Source: an uncultured Eubacteriales bacterium
Lineage (GTDB): Bacteria; Bacillota; Clostridia; Oscillospirales; Oscillospiraceae
Direction of reading: 5' to 3'
Assembly (NCBI GenBank): GCA_900544295.1
Contig: UQUO01000005.1
Location: 1 to 64,000, forward strand
DNA length: 64,000 nt
Part shown: one piece after another, positions 10,761-22,293 of the stretch
How the letters are laid out: each line of letters starts with the position of its first letter
Numbering within the stretch: position 1 is the stretch's first letter
Notes under the pieces: generated by a model
Databases searched by the model: none
Seen by the model: the letters and a program-made list of their open reading frames with translations, nothing else
What the model was told of the DNA's origin: nothing
Position numbers and translations under genes: made by a program

Positions 10761-11928
10761 GTTGGTGCTGACCGGCAACTACGCCGCGGCCGAGGCCGCC
10801 GCCCTGTGCAGCCCGGACCTCATCGCGGCCTATCCCATCACGCCGCAGAGCTCCGTCGTCGAGCACCTGGCAGAGCTGGTGCACGGCGGAAAGCTGGACG
10901 CGGAGCTCGTGCAGGTCGAGTCCGAGCACTCGGCCATGAGCGTCGTGCAGGGCGCGGCGGCTGGCGGCGGGCGAGTGTTCACCGCAACGAGCGCCCAGGG
11001 CCTCGCGCTGATGTACGAGCCGTATTTCCGCATGTCCACCCTGCGCCTGCCCATGGTCATGGCCATCGCCACGCGCGAGATGACCTCGCCGGAGAGCATC
11101 TGGAGCGGCCAGCAGGACGTCATGTCCGTCCGCGACGCGGGCTGGATACAGCTCTTCTGCGACAGCAACCAGGAGATAGCGGATATGATCATCCAGGGCT
11201 ATATGATAGCCGAGCACCCGGAGGTAAGCATCCCTGTGAACGTCTGCTACGACGGCTTTTACAGCTCGCACCTCACCTCGGGAGTGGATATGCCCACGCA
11301 GGAGGAGGTGGACGCCTTCCTGCCGCCGCATGAGCTGAACTGCCCCGCGCTGCTCGACCCCGCCGCGCCGCTGGCCCTCGACCCCATGACTCCCGGCGAG
11401 CTGCTCATGCGCTACCGTGAGAACCACCTGGCCGCCATGCAGCGCGCGCTGGAGGTCATAGACGAGACGGACGCGAAGTTCGCCGCCGCCTTCGGACGCA
11501 GCTACGGCGGAGTGCTGAGCGAATACCGCATGGAGGACGCTGAGGTCGCCCTCATAACCACCGGCGGCATGACCGGCGCGGGCATGGACGCCGTGGACGA
11601 GGCGCGGGAGCGCGGAGTGCGCGCGGGCCTCGTAAAGCTCCGGGCCATCCGGCCCTTCCCGGCGGCGCGGCTGCGCGCGGCGCTCTCGGGCGTCCGGGCC
11701 TTCTGCGTCGTGGACAGGAGCGTCTCCTTTGGCTGGAACTGCGGGCCAATGTTTGTCGAGGCGCGCGCCGCGCTCGGCGGGGTGGACGAGAGGGCCTGCT
11801 TCTCCGCCATAGGCGGCCTCGGCGGGGCTGATATCTCCGTCGCGGACTTCTCCTCAGCTATAGCCAGGCTGGATAGCATAAAAGATGCGCCGGGCGTGTA
11901 CGACACGCTCTGGTTCATGAAGGATTGA
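10750..11928 (+). CDS. 2-oxoacid:ferredoxin oxidoreductase, alpha subunit
   Basis: The alpha subunit (pyrimidine-binding TPP domain and transketolase C-terminal domain), 392 residues. AYPITPQSS near residue 30 and the ES-E-H-S-A segment (QVESEHSAMSVVQGAA) are the family hallmarks, and the C-terminal domain has the KLRAIRPFP motif. The frame is open further upstream, but the ATG at 10750 follows GGGAGGTG and starts at the conserved region. The gene order gamma-delta-alpha-beta is the usual one. Confidence 0.94.
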   Translation: MGNKLVLTGNYAAAEAAALCSPDLIAAYPITPQSSVVEHLAELVHGGKLDAELVQVESEHSAMSVVQGAAAGGGRVFTATSAQGLALMYEPYFRMSTLRLPMVMAIATREMTSPESIWSGQQDVMSVRDAGWIQLFCDSNQEIADMIIQGYMIAEHPEVSIPVNVCYDGFYSSHLTSGVDMPTQEEVDAFLPPHELNCPALLDPAAPLALDPMTPGELLMRYRENHLAAMQRALEVIDETDAKFAAAFGRSYGGVLSEYRMEDAEVALITTGGMTGAGMDAVDEARERGVRAGLVKLRAIRPFPAARLRAALSGVRAFCVVDRSVSFGWNCGPMFVEARAALGGVDERACFSAIGGLGGADISVADFSSAIARLDSIKDAPGVYDTLWFMKD

Positions 11929-11941
11929 GGGGGGTGCTGAT

Positions 11942-12847
11942 ATGGGTTATATCGAAACACTGAGACAGCGCCCGGATATGGTTTCCCCCGGCGTTTCCGC
12001 CTGTCAGGGCTGCGGCGGCGAACTGGTGCTGCGCCGCGTCCTGCAGATCGCGGGGCCGGACACCATCGTCTGCGTCCCGCCCGGCTGCATGGCCGGCAGC
12101 GGCGCCATAGGCTGGAGCCACGACACGGGTATGAAAGTTCCCGTCCACATCCCGCTGTTGGACAACACCGCCTCCTTCCTGAGCGGCCTCAGCCACATCT
12201 ACGAGCGCCGCGGCAGGGGAGAGGTAAACATTGTTGCCGTCGCGGGCGACGGGGCCACGGCGGACTGCGGTTTCCAGAGCTTATCCGGCGCGGCGGAGCG
12301 CGGAGAGAAAATGCTCTACGTCTGCTATGACAACGAGGGCTACATGAACACCGGCTATCAGCGCAGCTCCACGACGACGGAGGGCTCCCGCACCTCGACA
12401 ACGCCCCTGGGCAGCGCTATATCCGGAAAGCAGCAAGCGCAGAAATATGTCCCGCTCATCCTGGCCATGCACGGCGTCGAATACTGCGCCACGGCGACGC
12501 CCTGGAATATGCGCGATATGGTGGAAAAGATCGAAAAGGGCCTTGCCGCCTCGAAGCGCGGCTTTGCGTATCTCCATGTCTTTACCCCTTGCCCGACAGG
12601 CTGGAGCTTCCCACCCGACCAGACCATAGAGGTCTCGAAACTGGCGGTGAAGAGCAACATGTTCCCACTCTGGGAGTGCTCGGGCGGCAAATACACGCTG
12701 AACTATAAGAACCCGGAGCCGATGCCGGTATCCGAGTTTGTAAAGGGCATAGGCAAATTCAAGAAGCTCAGCGCGGAGCAGCTGGCATCTGTCCAGCACG
12801 CGGCTGACGAGCGCTACGCCGTAGTTAGCGCCCTGGCAGCTATCTGA
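11942..12847 (+). CDS. 2-oxoacid:ferredoxin oxidoreductase, beta subunit
   Basis: The TPP/Mg-binding beta subunit, 301 residues. GDGATADCGFQSL followed by YDNEGYMNTGYQ is the thiamine-diphosphate motif (GDG...N), and cysteines in CQGCGG near residue 20, plus later cysteines, would hold the proximal 4Fe-4S cluster. AWS-like and CPTGW motifs are present. It closes the operon before the terminator at 12861-12896. Confidence 0.94.
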   Translation: MGYIETLRQRPDMVSPGVSACQGCGGELVLRRVLQIAGPDTIVCVPPGCMAGSGAIGWSHDTGMKVPVHIPLLDNTASFLSGLSHIYERRGRGEVNIVAVAGDGATADCGFQSLSGAAERGEKMLYVCYDNEGYMNTGYQRSSTTTEGSRTSTTPLGSAISGKQQAQKYVPLILAMHGVEYCATATPWNMRDMVEKIEKGLAASKRGFAYLHVFTPCPTGWSFPPDQTIEVSKLAVKSNMFPLWECSGGKYTLNYKNPEPMPVSEFVKGIGKFKKLSAEQLASVQHAADERYAVVSALAAI

Positions 12848-12860
12848 GCACAAAAATGCA

Positions 12861-12896
12861 GAGCCGGACGGTCATCTTTAACCGCCCGGCTCTTTT
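12861..12896. terminator. Bidirectional terminator, oxidoreductase operon / LysR
   Basis: GAGCCGG-A-CGGT pairs with ACCG-C-CCGGCTC (12861-12892), followed by TTTT on the plus strand and by GCATTTTTG on the minus strand. It serves the converging beta-subunit and LysR genes. Confidence 0.85.
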
Positions 12897-13531
12897 CATG
12901 CCAGCAGCCGGTTGCGGGCGTAGGGACCGAATGGCTCCCAGGCATAGGGGACGATAAGTGTCTCGCCCGCCAGCTGGTGCAGGGCGATAAGCGACTTCGT
13001 CATAAGCGCGTGGCCCGGCGGCAGGACGGCATAGGTGCCGTGACTGTATATGAGCCGCCGCACGACGCCCGTTGGCAGTTGGGCATATTCGCAGGGCGTG
13101 AACACCAGATCATATCTCGTGCAGAGCGAGGGTGGAGTGTTCTCAGCGATGACGTCAAAGACGAGCTCAATGTCCGGATAGCGCTCCGAAAAGCGCGCCG
13201 TAAACTCCCGAATCTGCGCCGCGCAGGATATTTCCAGCTCGCAGGCTATCCTGACGCTGCCCTGGACGGGCATGTTGCGCTCCCGCATGAGGCTGAGCGC
13301 CCTGTCGCACTTCTCAAGCAGGCCCTCGGCCTGATTTGAGAGCAGCCGCCCGGCCTCGGTCAGCGTCACGCCGTGGGTCGTGCGGCGGAAGAGCGGCACG
13401 CCCAGCTCCGCCTCCAGCGCCTGAATGTGCCGCGTCAGGATGGGCTGAGAGATGTACAGCGCTTTTGCCGCGCGAGTGTAGTTCAACACATGGGATAGGA
13501 CGAGGAACTCATAAAGCCGCTCTGTGTTCAC
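12896..13531 (-). CDS. LysR family regulator, C-terminally short
   Basis: An N-terminal LysR winged helix (LNYTRAAKALYISQPILTRHIQALEAELGVPLF, here given in part) is clear. The effector domain starts normally but the reading frame ends at residue 211, about 90 residues short of the family length, inside the second effector subdomain. The stop abuts the shared terminator, so no lost coding remnant is seen beyond it. The GTG start at 13531 follows AAGGAGGTG with good spacing, and a longer upstream open frame is only the overlap with the neighbouring LysR. It may be a truncated or atypical regulator. Confidence 0.75.
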   Translation of the reverse strand: MNTERLYEFLVLSHVLNYTRAAKALYISQPILTRHIQALEAELGVPLFRRTTHGVTLTEAGRLLSNQAEGLLEKCDRALSLMRERNMPVQGSVRIACELEISCAAQIREFTARFSERYPDIELVFDVIAENTPPSLCTRYDLVFTPCEYAQLPTGVVRRLIYSHGTYAVLPPGHALMTKSLIALHQLAGETLIVPYAWEPFGPYARNRLLA

Positions 13532-14425
13532 GCCTGTGCACCTCCTTTGCAAAGATGACGTAGTCGCGGACAAAGGCCTCGGCCTCCTCGTTGAGAGAGG
13601 CGCGGTCGTAGAAGAAGCAGGGCGCAGCCGGATACGGCACATCGCTGACCGAGATGCAGACCGTGTTCGGCGGCAGATCCATCACGTCGCGCGGGGAAAG
13701 GATTACGCCCTTGCCAATGGGTACGAGCAGCTTGTAAAAGAGCGGGGAAGTTTCGCTTTCGTAAATACGGCAGCTTATACCGGAGGCTTCGAGGCTGCGG
13801 AACTGGAAATCACGAAGGCAGTTTTCCCGGGTGCGGGGGTAGGGTATAAAGCACTCCCGTCGAGCTCGCGCAGCGAGACAGTGGTGCGGTTCGCCAGACG
13901 ATGGAAGCGTGGCAGCAACAGGTATTGGCTTGAAGCAGTGACCGTTGTCTTGGTAAGGCCGGGTATTTCGAAATCACGCATGACTGAGGCGAAATAGATG
14001 TCTACCTCACCGGAGCGCAGGCCCTCCTCGATGGAATAGCGCGAGTCGTCCAGCAGTTCGAGGCTGATGTCCGGATATTTGAGGTTCAGCTCGTCCAGGA
14101 ACGGCCCGAGGTAGAGCGGCAGTCCGGAGCCGGTAATGCCGATGCGCAGGCGGCTGTAACGATGCCGTTCCGCCTCTTTTAGCTCTCCGCGCAGCTGACG
14201 CAGGCTTGCCAGAATTTCCTCCGCGCTGGGCAGCAGCCGTTCTCCGGCCTCGGTGAGCGCCAGACCGCCGGCAACGCGCCTGAAGAGCTCCATACCGAGC
14301 TCTTTCTCAAATCCACGCAGCCGCGCCGACAGCGTAGCTGGCGGCACTCCAAGCTCCTGCGCTACCGCCTTAATATTTCCGCCCCGCGCCACAGCGGCAA
14401 ATTCTGAAAGCCTGTCGAGGTCCAC
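13509..14425 (-). pseudogene. LysR family regulator, frameshifted
   Basis: The DNA-binding domain and first part of the effector domain run from 14425 to a G-run at 13835-13839 (C-run on the coding strand). There the frame is lost and a stop follows soon after. One extra base in that run restores a continuous protein (YPTPRTRENCLRDF across the joint) that continues to a stop at 13511-13509. The repaired product has about 305 residues, exactly normal for LysR, and overlaps the start of the next LysR gene. A one-base deletion in a homopolymer, real or technical, is the simplest explanation. Confidence 0.82.
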
Positions 14426-14440
14426 TGGCAGCCACCCCTC

Positions 14441-15568
14441 CTATTTTTGTCCCTGAGTGTATCCGAGTCCCATCCTGTCGGAGGGCGGATAACCAAAGTA
14501 GCTCTTGTAGCACTTGCTGAAGTAGGAGGCGTCTTCAAAACCGACCCGCCTTGCAATCTGCTGTATTTGCAGCTCACCGGCGTCTATCAGTTTTTTGGCC
14601 TCCGACATTCTGATGTCCCTGAGCGCGGCGTTGGGAGCTTTTCCGTAGGCCTCCTTGAAAATGCGTCTGAGATAGCCCTCATGAAAGTGCATCAGCTTGG
14701 CAAGTTCAGATATGTTGAAATTTGGCTCAGGGTAGTGCCGCATCAGCTGGTCATATATCTCCGCGGCGGTCTGACGGCCTTTTGGAGGCGCCTTGAGCGC
14801 CTGAGACGTCTTGCGGCATACCTCAAAGAGCGCCGCGCCCGCGCGGCCCTGAAGAAAACCGTCACGCATATAATTAAGCAGGTTCAGCTTGCTGTCAAAA
14901 GGCGCGGCAAGCTCCCGTTCACTTTCAAGCAGCCGCTGCATGCAGACCAGAGCGGGGAAGATATAAAGCCAAATATTTCTTCCCTGGGAAATGCCGTGGT
15001 TTTCAATGCAGTGGGCATATTGCATAACGATGTCGTGTACGCCCTCGTCCGCGCCATCCAGGAGTTTTGCCAGGAGCTTTTTGCACAGGCCCAGCACGGA
15101 TTGCTCAGGCGCGTCCTCCTCCAGCAGATATAGGACGTCGATGGCCGGAGAGGTGTCGGTCACGCTCCTTATGGCAGCCTGAGACAGACGGTCCATCCAG
15201 TGCTCATTCACGGTGCGGTAGAGAGCCAGATCAAGACTGGAGCGCGTGATGGGTTTGAGCAGAATGTCTGTAATGCCGAAGCGCGCTCCACTCTGGGCGT
15301 ATTTAAATTTCTCATGGCCCGTCACCAGAATGAACTGGCAGCGGCCTGAATTTGCACGGATGCGCTCAATGCTTTCAAGTCCGCTCATGCCGGGCATTTC
15401 CACGTCCATGATGACAATGTCCGGCTCCAGCTCAGAAACCATCTCCACTGCCTGTGCACCGTTTCGGGCATGGCCGAGCAGTTGGGTGTGCAGGCCGTCC
15501 CAGTCAATGCACTTTTTGACGTATCTCGCAAATATCTCGTCATCGTCCACTATTAAAGCCCTGAGCAT
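14441..15568 (-). CDS. Response regulator, YesN-like with AraC-type HTH
   Basis: A two-component response regulator of about 375 residues. The receiver domain begins ALIVDDDE and has the phospho-acceptor aspartate in VIMDVEMPG near residue 55 and a conserved lysine in LLKPI. The C-terminal 100 residues form an AraC/XylS double helix-turn-helix (IQQIARRVGFEDASYFSKCYK). The ATG at 15568 is better spaced from AGGTG than the GTG nine bases upstream. It follows its sensor kinase by about 24 bases, and YesM/YesN pairs typically control carbohydrate transporters, here probably the importer at 22.3-25.4 kb. Confidence 0.9.
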   Translation of the reverse strand: MLRALIVDDDEIFARYVKKCIDWDGLHTQLLGHARNGAQAVEMVSELEPDIVIMDVEMPGMSGLESIERIRANSGRCQFILVTGHEKFKYAQSGARFGITDILLKPITRSSLDLALYRTVNEHWMDRLSQAAIRSVTDTSPAIDVLYLLEEDAPEQSVLGLCKKLLAKLLDGADEGVHDIVMQYAHCIENHGISQGRNIWLYIFPALVCMQRLLESERELAAPFDSKLNLLNYMRDGFLQGRAGAALFEVCRKTSQALKAPPKGRQTAAEIYDQLMRHYPEPNFNISELAKLMHFHEGYLRRIFKEAYGKAPNAALRDIRMSEAKKLIDAGELQIQQIARRVGFEDASYFSKCYKSYFGYPPSDRMGLGYTQGQK

Positions 15569-15592
15569 TTTCAGCACCTGCCTGTCAGTATT

Positions 15593-17332
15593 TCAATCAT
15601 GCTCACGACCGTTTGCGCTGATACAGCCCGCGTTGTACCTGAGAATGATTTCTGTTCCCTTCATTTTTTCACTTATTGCCTCTATTGAGTACTGACCTCC
15701 GCACAGCAGCTCCATGCAGCGGCGAACGCTGTATAGTCCAAAGTGCCCCTCGCAGCGTCCGCTGAGCACCTCTTCAAAATGTGCGGTGTCCATACCGACG
15801 CCATTGTCCGCGACGATTATTGTGACCTCTTGACCTCCACGGACGGATACGCTCACGTCCAGCTTGTTGCCTCCGGGCCTGAAAAATGCATGTTTCACGG
15901 CGTTTTCGACAAGGGGCTGTATGGTCATTTTGGGAATGGGCAGGCGTGCAGCCTCAGGCTCGCAGCAGAGGGTGTATTCTATTTTGTCGCTGCGGCTGTG
16001 TGAAGTAATGTCGAAGTAGAGCTGTACGTGCTCCAACTCCTGTTCAATGCTGACAATATCCTGACCATCGCTCAGTACGCTGCGGTAGTATTCGGCGGCC
16101 ATGTGGGAAATGCGGCTTGCGTCCTCACCCTGCTCCATCTCACACATGGCGCTTATTGTGTTGAGCACGTTATAGAGGAAATGCGGCTGAATCTTGTTTT
16201 GCTGCACAGCCAGCTCCGTTCTGAGCTTTTCGCGGTGGACAGTGTCAAGCCTGGATATAAGCTGCTCTATTCTGTCCAGCATGCTGTTAAAGCTTTTGGA
16301 AAGGACGGCGATTTCAGTGCTCTCAGAGCTCTCGTCGCAGCGCACCTGCATATTTCCCTCATTTATCTCATTGGCAGTGTTTGTCAGCGCCGTGAGCGGG
16401 GCAAGGGTGCGCTTGGTGATGCTTCCGGCCTGGACCATGGCCACAGCAAGGCCAATGAGCAGCGCGGCAAGCACGGCTATTGCGGAAATACCGCTGCTTT
16501 TGTAAAGCTCCAGCGCCGGAATCAGCAGTATCAGCTCGGCGTGGAGAGATTCGACGACTTTTCTCTGGCAAAGCCACAGGTTCCCGTCAAACCAGTCCAG
16601 CACCCTGTCGTTATATGAAATGTCGAGCGAGGTACCAAGCGCGTCGGACTCAGTGGAGGACAGGACGGTGCCGTTTTCGTCGCAGAGGTAAATGCGCTGT
16701 CCGGCGCATATCATCTGCTCTTCGTACAGCTTTTGAAGCGTGCTGCTTTCGGCGCAGGCATAGATGTAGCCAATTTTTCTGATGTTGTCGATATACCGGA
16801 GCATCTTGCCCACCAGCAGCACCGGCTCGCCCTCCTCTGAGAGCGGCAGCTCACGCAGGCCGAAGCTGTATGTTTTCCCGCGCTTGTCCTCGAGCACATT
16901 GTGGTACTCAGAGTCGAAGCTGCTGCCCAGTTCGGCCTCCAGCAGCGAGTTGTCGGCGTAGACAATCCCGTCCGTGTCAAACAGGAACATCATAAGCACG
17001 CCGTCGTACATTTGCCGGGTCAGGTAGAGAACGTTGTTTATGCTGTTGTATTTTTGAAGGCTGCCGCCGCTTTCCGGAAAGAGGACGGAGCTGTCAAGGT
17101 TGTTCAAGCTGAGGAAGGCCGAGTCAACGGCGGTCATAAGGTATGAGCACTGCTCGTCCAGACGGTTGCTGAGCTCATTGGTTTTGCTCTGCATCGTGAT
17201 GCGCATGCTTGGCAGCACACTGAACCAAACTGTCAGCACAAACCCCAGCAGCATGATTGCGGCTACGGCCGCAAGCAAATAGATATAGGACGCCGTCAGC
17301 TTCTTGTGGAAGGACTTGCTCTTCACGGCCAC
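15593..17332 (-). CDS. Sensor histidine kinase, YesM-like
   Basis: A membrane sensor kinase, 579 residues. The first membrane helix is at about residues 14-36, an extracytoplasmic sensor region follows, then a second helix near 280-303, a HAMP linker, and the His_kinase (LytS/YesM-type) domain with the phospho-acceptor histidine in IQPHFLYN near residue 383. The C-terminal ATPase has the N box (PLVENAVKHA) and G box (VADNGVGM). It is encoded 23 bases after the GntR gene, in the same direction. Confidence 0.92.
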   Translation of the reverse strand: MAVKSKSFHKKLTASYIYLLAAVAAIMLLGFVLTVWFSVLPSMRITMQSKTNELSNRLDEQCSYLMTAVDSAFLSLNNLDSSVLFPESGGSLQKYNSINNVLYLTRQMYDGVLMMFLFDTDGIVYADNSLLEAELGSSFDSEYHNVLEDKRGKTYSFGLRELPLSEEGEPVLLVGKMLRYIDNIRKIGYIYACAESSTLQKLYEEQMICAGQRIYLCDENGTVLSSTESDALGTSLDISYNDRVLDWFDGNLWLCQRKVVESLHAELILLIPALELYKSSGISAIAVLAALLIGLAVAMVQAGSITKRTLAPLTALTNTANEINEGNMQVRCDESSESTEIAVLSKSFNSMLDRIEQLISRLDTVHREKLRTELAVQQNKIQPHFLYNVLNTISAMCEMEQGEDASRISHMAAEYYRSVLSDGQDIVSIEQELEHVQLYFDITSHSRSDKIEYTLCCEPEAARLPIPKMTIQPLVENAVKHAFFRPGGNKLDVSVSVRGGQEVTIIVADNGVGMDTAHFEEVLSGRCEGHFGLYSVRRCMELLCGGQYSIEAISEKMKGTEIILRYNAGCISANGREHD

Positions 17333-17355
17333 ACCTCCTTGCGGCTCCGGGCCGC

Positions 17356-18135
17356 TCAGTTCATCGTGCTTTTCCTCCGGATCTTCACTCCATCGTGGTA
17401 CATTGTGATTTCAAACATTGAGCGCTGGCTTGGCATGACTGAGGTCGTGTACTCAATAAGCAGCTCGTTTTGATCCCACGTGGAGCGTTTGAGCAGAAAA
17501 GCGGGCTGGCCTTCGCCGCATTCCAGCAGTTTGCTCTCCTCGCGGCTCATTATTATCGCCTCATAAGTCTCAACAGCACGGCTGGGCTGCAGACCGTAAT
17601 GCTCGGAGAGAATGGAATAAAGGGCATTGTTCTCAAGCCGTTCCCAGGAGAGGTCGGGGCACAAATCAACCGGCAGGAAGGTCTTTTCTATGAGCAGAGG
17701 TGTGCCGTCAGCCAGCCTCAGCCTGACGACTTCTATCAGCCGCTCGGATGTGAAGCGCTGGAGCGGGGAGGAACATTCGTCGCGGTATACCAGCCGGTAG
17801 CTGAGTATTTTTGAAGACGGGGTCATACCAATCCTTTTCATGTCCTCCGTAAAGCTGTAGAGGTTTCCGAGGCGGCGGGCCACCTTCTGCTCTGCGACGA
17901 AGGTGCCGAGTCCCTGCTTGCGGACAATAAGCCCTTGCTGTTCAAGCTCATGAAATGCCTGCCGCACGGTAGTGCGGCTGATGTGATAGGCGTCGCAAAA
18001 CTCGTTTTCAGACGGAAGCATCTCGCCCGGCGCCAGCTTTTTTGCGCCAATCTGTTCCTCAATGATATCAAGAAGCTGGAGATAAATCGCTCTGGGCGCA
18101 TTTGGGTTTACCTGGGAAGTAAAATCAAAGCCCAT
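17356..18135 (-). CDS. GntR family regulator (HutC/UTRA type)
   Basis: A one-component sugar-responsive regulator of 259 residues. The N-terminal winged helix contains LPSENEFCDAYHISRTTVRQ, and the UTRA effector domain occupies about residues 95-250. HutC-type proteins bind short palindromes and release them on binding a sugar phosphate or related ligand. The palindrome TTGTATCATACAA (22246-22258) and a related half-degenerate copy (22012-22024) upstream of the divergent deoC and ABC operons fit this family, so it is a candidate repressor of both. Confidence 0.9.
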   Translation of the reverse strand: MGFDFTSQVNPNAPRAIYLQLLDIIEEQIGAKKLAPGEMLPSENEFCDAYHISRTTVRQAFHELEQQGLIVRKQGLGTFVAEQKVARRLGNLYSFTEDMKRIGMTPSSKILSYRLVYRDECSSPLQRFTSERLIEVVRLRLADGTPLLIEKTFLPVDLCPDLSWERLENNALYSILSEHYGLQPSRAVETYEAIIMSREESKLLECGEGQPAFLLKRSTWDQNELLIEYTTSVMPSQRSMFEITMYHDGVKIRRKSTMN

Positions 18136-18172
18136 AAATCACAACTCCTATTCCCAACCAAACGTAATAATA

Positions 18173-21223
<3,051 letters not shown>

Positions 21224-21937
21224 TCATTTGGAGCTTATACCAAGTACGACGGGCGTGGACTTGTAGCCTATGCCCATGCGGTCTATGCCCATGTCGATGA
21301 GCTTGAGGAAATGCTCGCGCGTCCTTATGCAGCCGGAGCCCTTGATCTTGGCCTTGCCCTCGGCGTTCTCGAGCATTATTGCGACAACCTCCTCCGTGGC
21401 GCCAACGCAGGGCCCGCCGGTGTAGAAGCCGGTGGAGCTCTTTACAAAATCGGCTCCAGCAGCAACGGCGACGCGGGTGGCCTCGGCAATCTGCTGCGCG
21501 TCAAGCGCGTCGGTTTCAAGAATGACCTTGAGCGCCGTGCCGTACTTGTGGCAGACCTCGGCAACTGCGCGTATGTCCGCGCCGACCTCGTCCCACATAC
21601 CGCTGCGTATCCAGCCGTAATTTGCGACCACGTCAAGCTCAAAGATGTCTCCGCGACGGCAGTATTCCTCAGCCTGGAGGCACTTGGAGCGCGTGGTGGA
21701 GAGCCCGAAGGGGAAATCGCAAACGACGCATATTTTCGTATCCGTGCCTGCGCAGAGCTCGGCCGCAATGTCGAGGGAGGCCGGGTTTACGCACACGGTA
21801 CGGCAGCCGTAGTCAATGCCCTCCTGAATGTATTTGCGGATGTCGTCCTGAGTGAACTCAGGCTTAAGAACGGACTGGTCAATGTAGCTGGCCAGCTCCT
21901 TGACAGACATATCTGCCGCTTTTTTTCTTGTTTCCAT
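21224..21937 (-). CDS. deoC: Deoxyribose-phosphate aldolase (DeoC family)
   Basis: A class I aldolase of 237 residues. The Schiff-base lysine is in ADFVKSSTG and a second active-site lysine is in KIKGSGC, both normal. DeoC cleaves 2-deoxyribose 5-phosphate to glyceraldehyde 3-phosphate and acetaldehyde. Being first in an operon with beta-galactosidase and facing a sugar importer, this copy might act on another sugar phosphate; that is inference. The ATG at 21937 follows GGTGAAG. Confidence 0.88.
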   Translation of the reverse strand: METRKKAADMSVKELASYIDQSVLKPEFTQDDIRKYIQEGIDYGCRTVCVNPASLDIAAELCAGTDTKICVVCDFPFGLSTTRSKCLQAEEYCRRGDIFELDVVANYGWIRSGMWDEVGADIRAVAEVCHKYGTALKVILETDALDAQQIAEATRVAVAAGADFVKSSTGFYTGGPCVGATEEVVAIMLENAEGKAKIKGSGCIRTREHFLKLIDMGIDRMGIGYKSTPVVLGISSK

Positions 21938-22011
21938 TTCTTCACCGTACACCGCGAAGGATGTGCGCTCCTTTCCAAGATTGGGCGATGGGTAATTCCC
22001 TCACGCCTGTG

Positions 22012-22044
22012 TTGTATGATAATGTATTGATAATTGTCTGTCAA
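22012..22044 (-). promoter_or_regulatory. deoC-lacZ promoter with overlapping operator-like site
   Basis: On the minus strand TTGACA (22044-22039) and TATCAT (22021-22016) are separated by 17 bases. The -10 overlaps TTGTATGATAATG (22012-22024), which resembles the perfect palindrome on the other side of the intergenic region. Confidence 0.7.
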
Positions 22045-22089
22045 CAGCAATACAAGCAAGCATCCTGGTGTACACATCTAATATAGCAA

Positions 22090-22103
22090 AAGGAAATTTC
22101 CTT
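22090..22103. promoter_or_regulatory. Perfect 14-bp palindrome between divergent sugar operons
   Basis: AAGGAAATTTCCTT is exactly self-complementary. It sits in the AT-rich centre of the 356-base interval 21938-22293, away from both start codons, and could be an activator site, for example for the YesN-type regulator. No experimental link is implied. Confidence 0.45.
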
Positions 22104-22245
22104 GAAAACTGGCTGATTGCATAATATTGAGCAACATTATTTGAATAATCACACAAAAATGACAATATACCTGGAATTAGGTTCGTTTTTTCCAAGTCAT
22201 AAACACAATTTCCATGTACAAGCGGCCGTCTTGCCACTATGCTAA

Positions 22246-22258
22246 TTGTATCATACAA
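22246..22258. promoter_or_regulatory. GntR-type operator candidate
   Basis: TTGTATCATACAA is a perfect inverted repeat around a central C, about 35 bases before the ATG of the solute-binding protein. It closely resembles operators of HutC/TreR-type GntR regulators, and a GntR gene of that class lies in the divergent operon. Confidence 0.6.
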
Positions 22259-22293
22259 CCGTATGAAATCCAAAAACAGAGGAGCAGAGGAGA

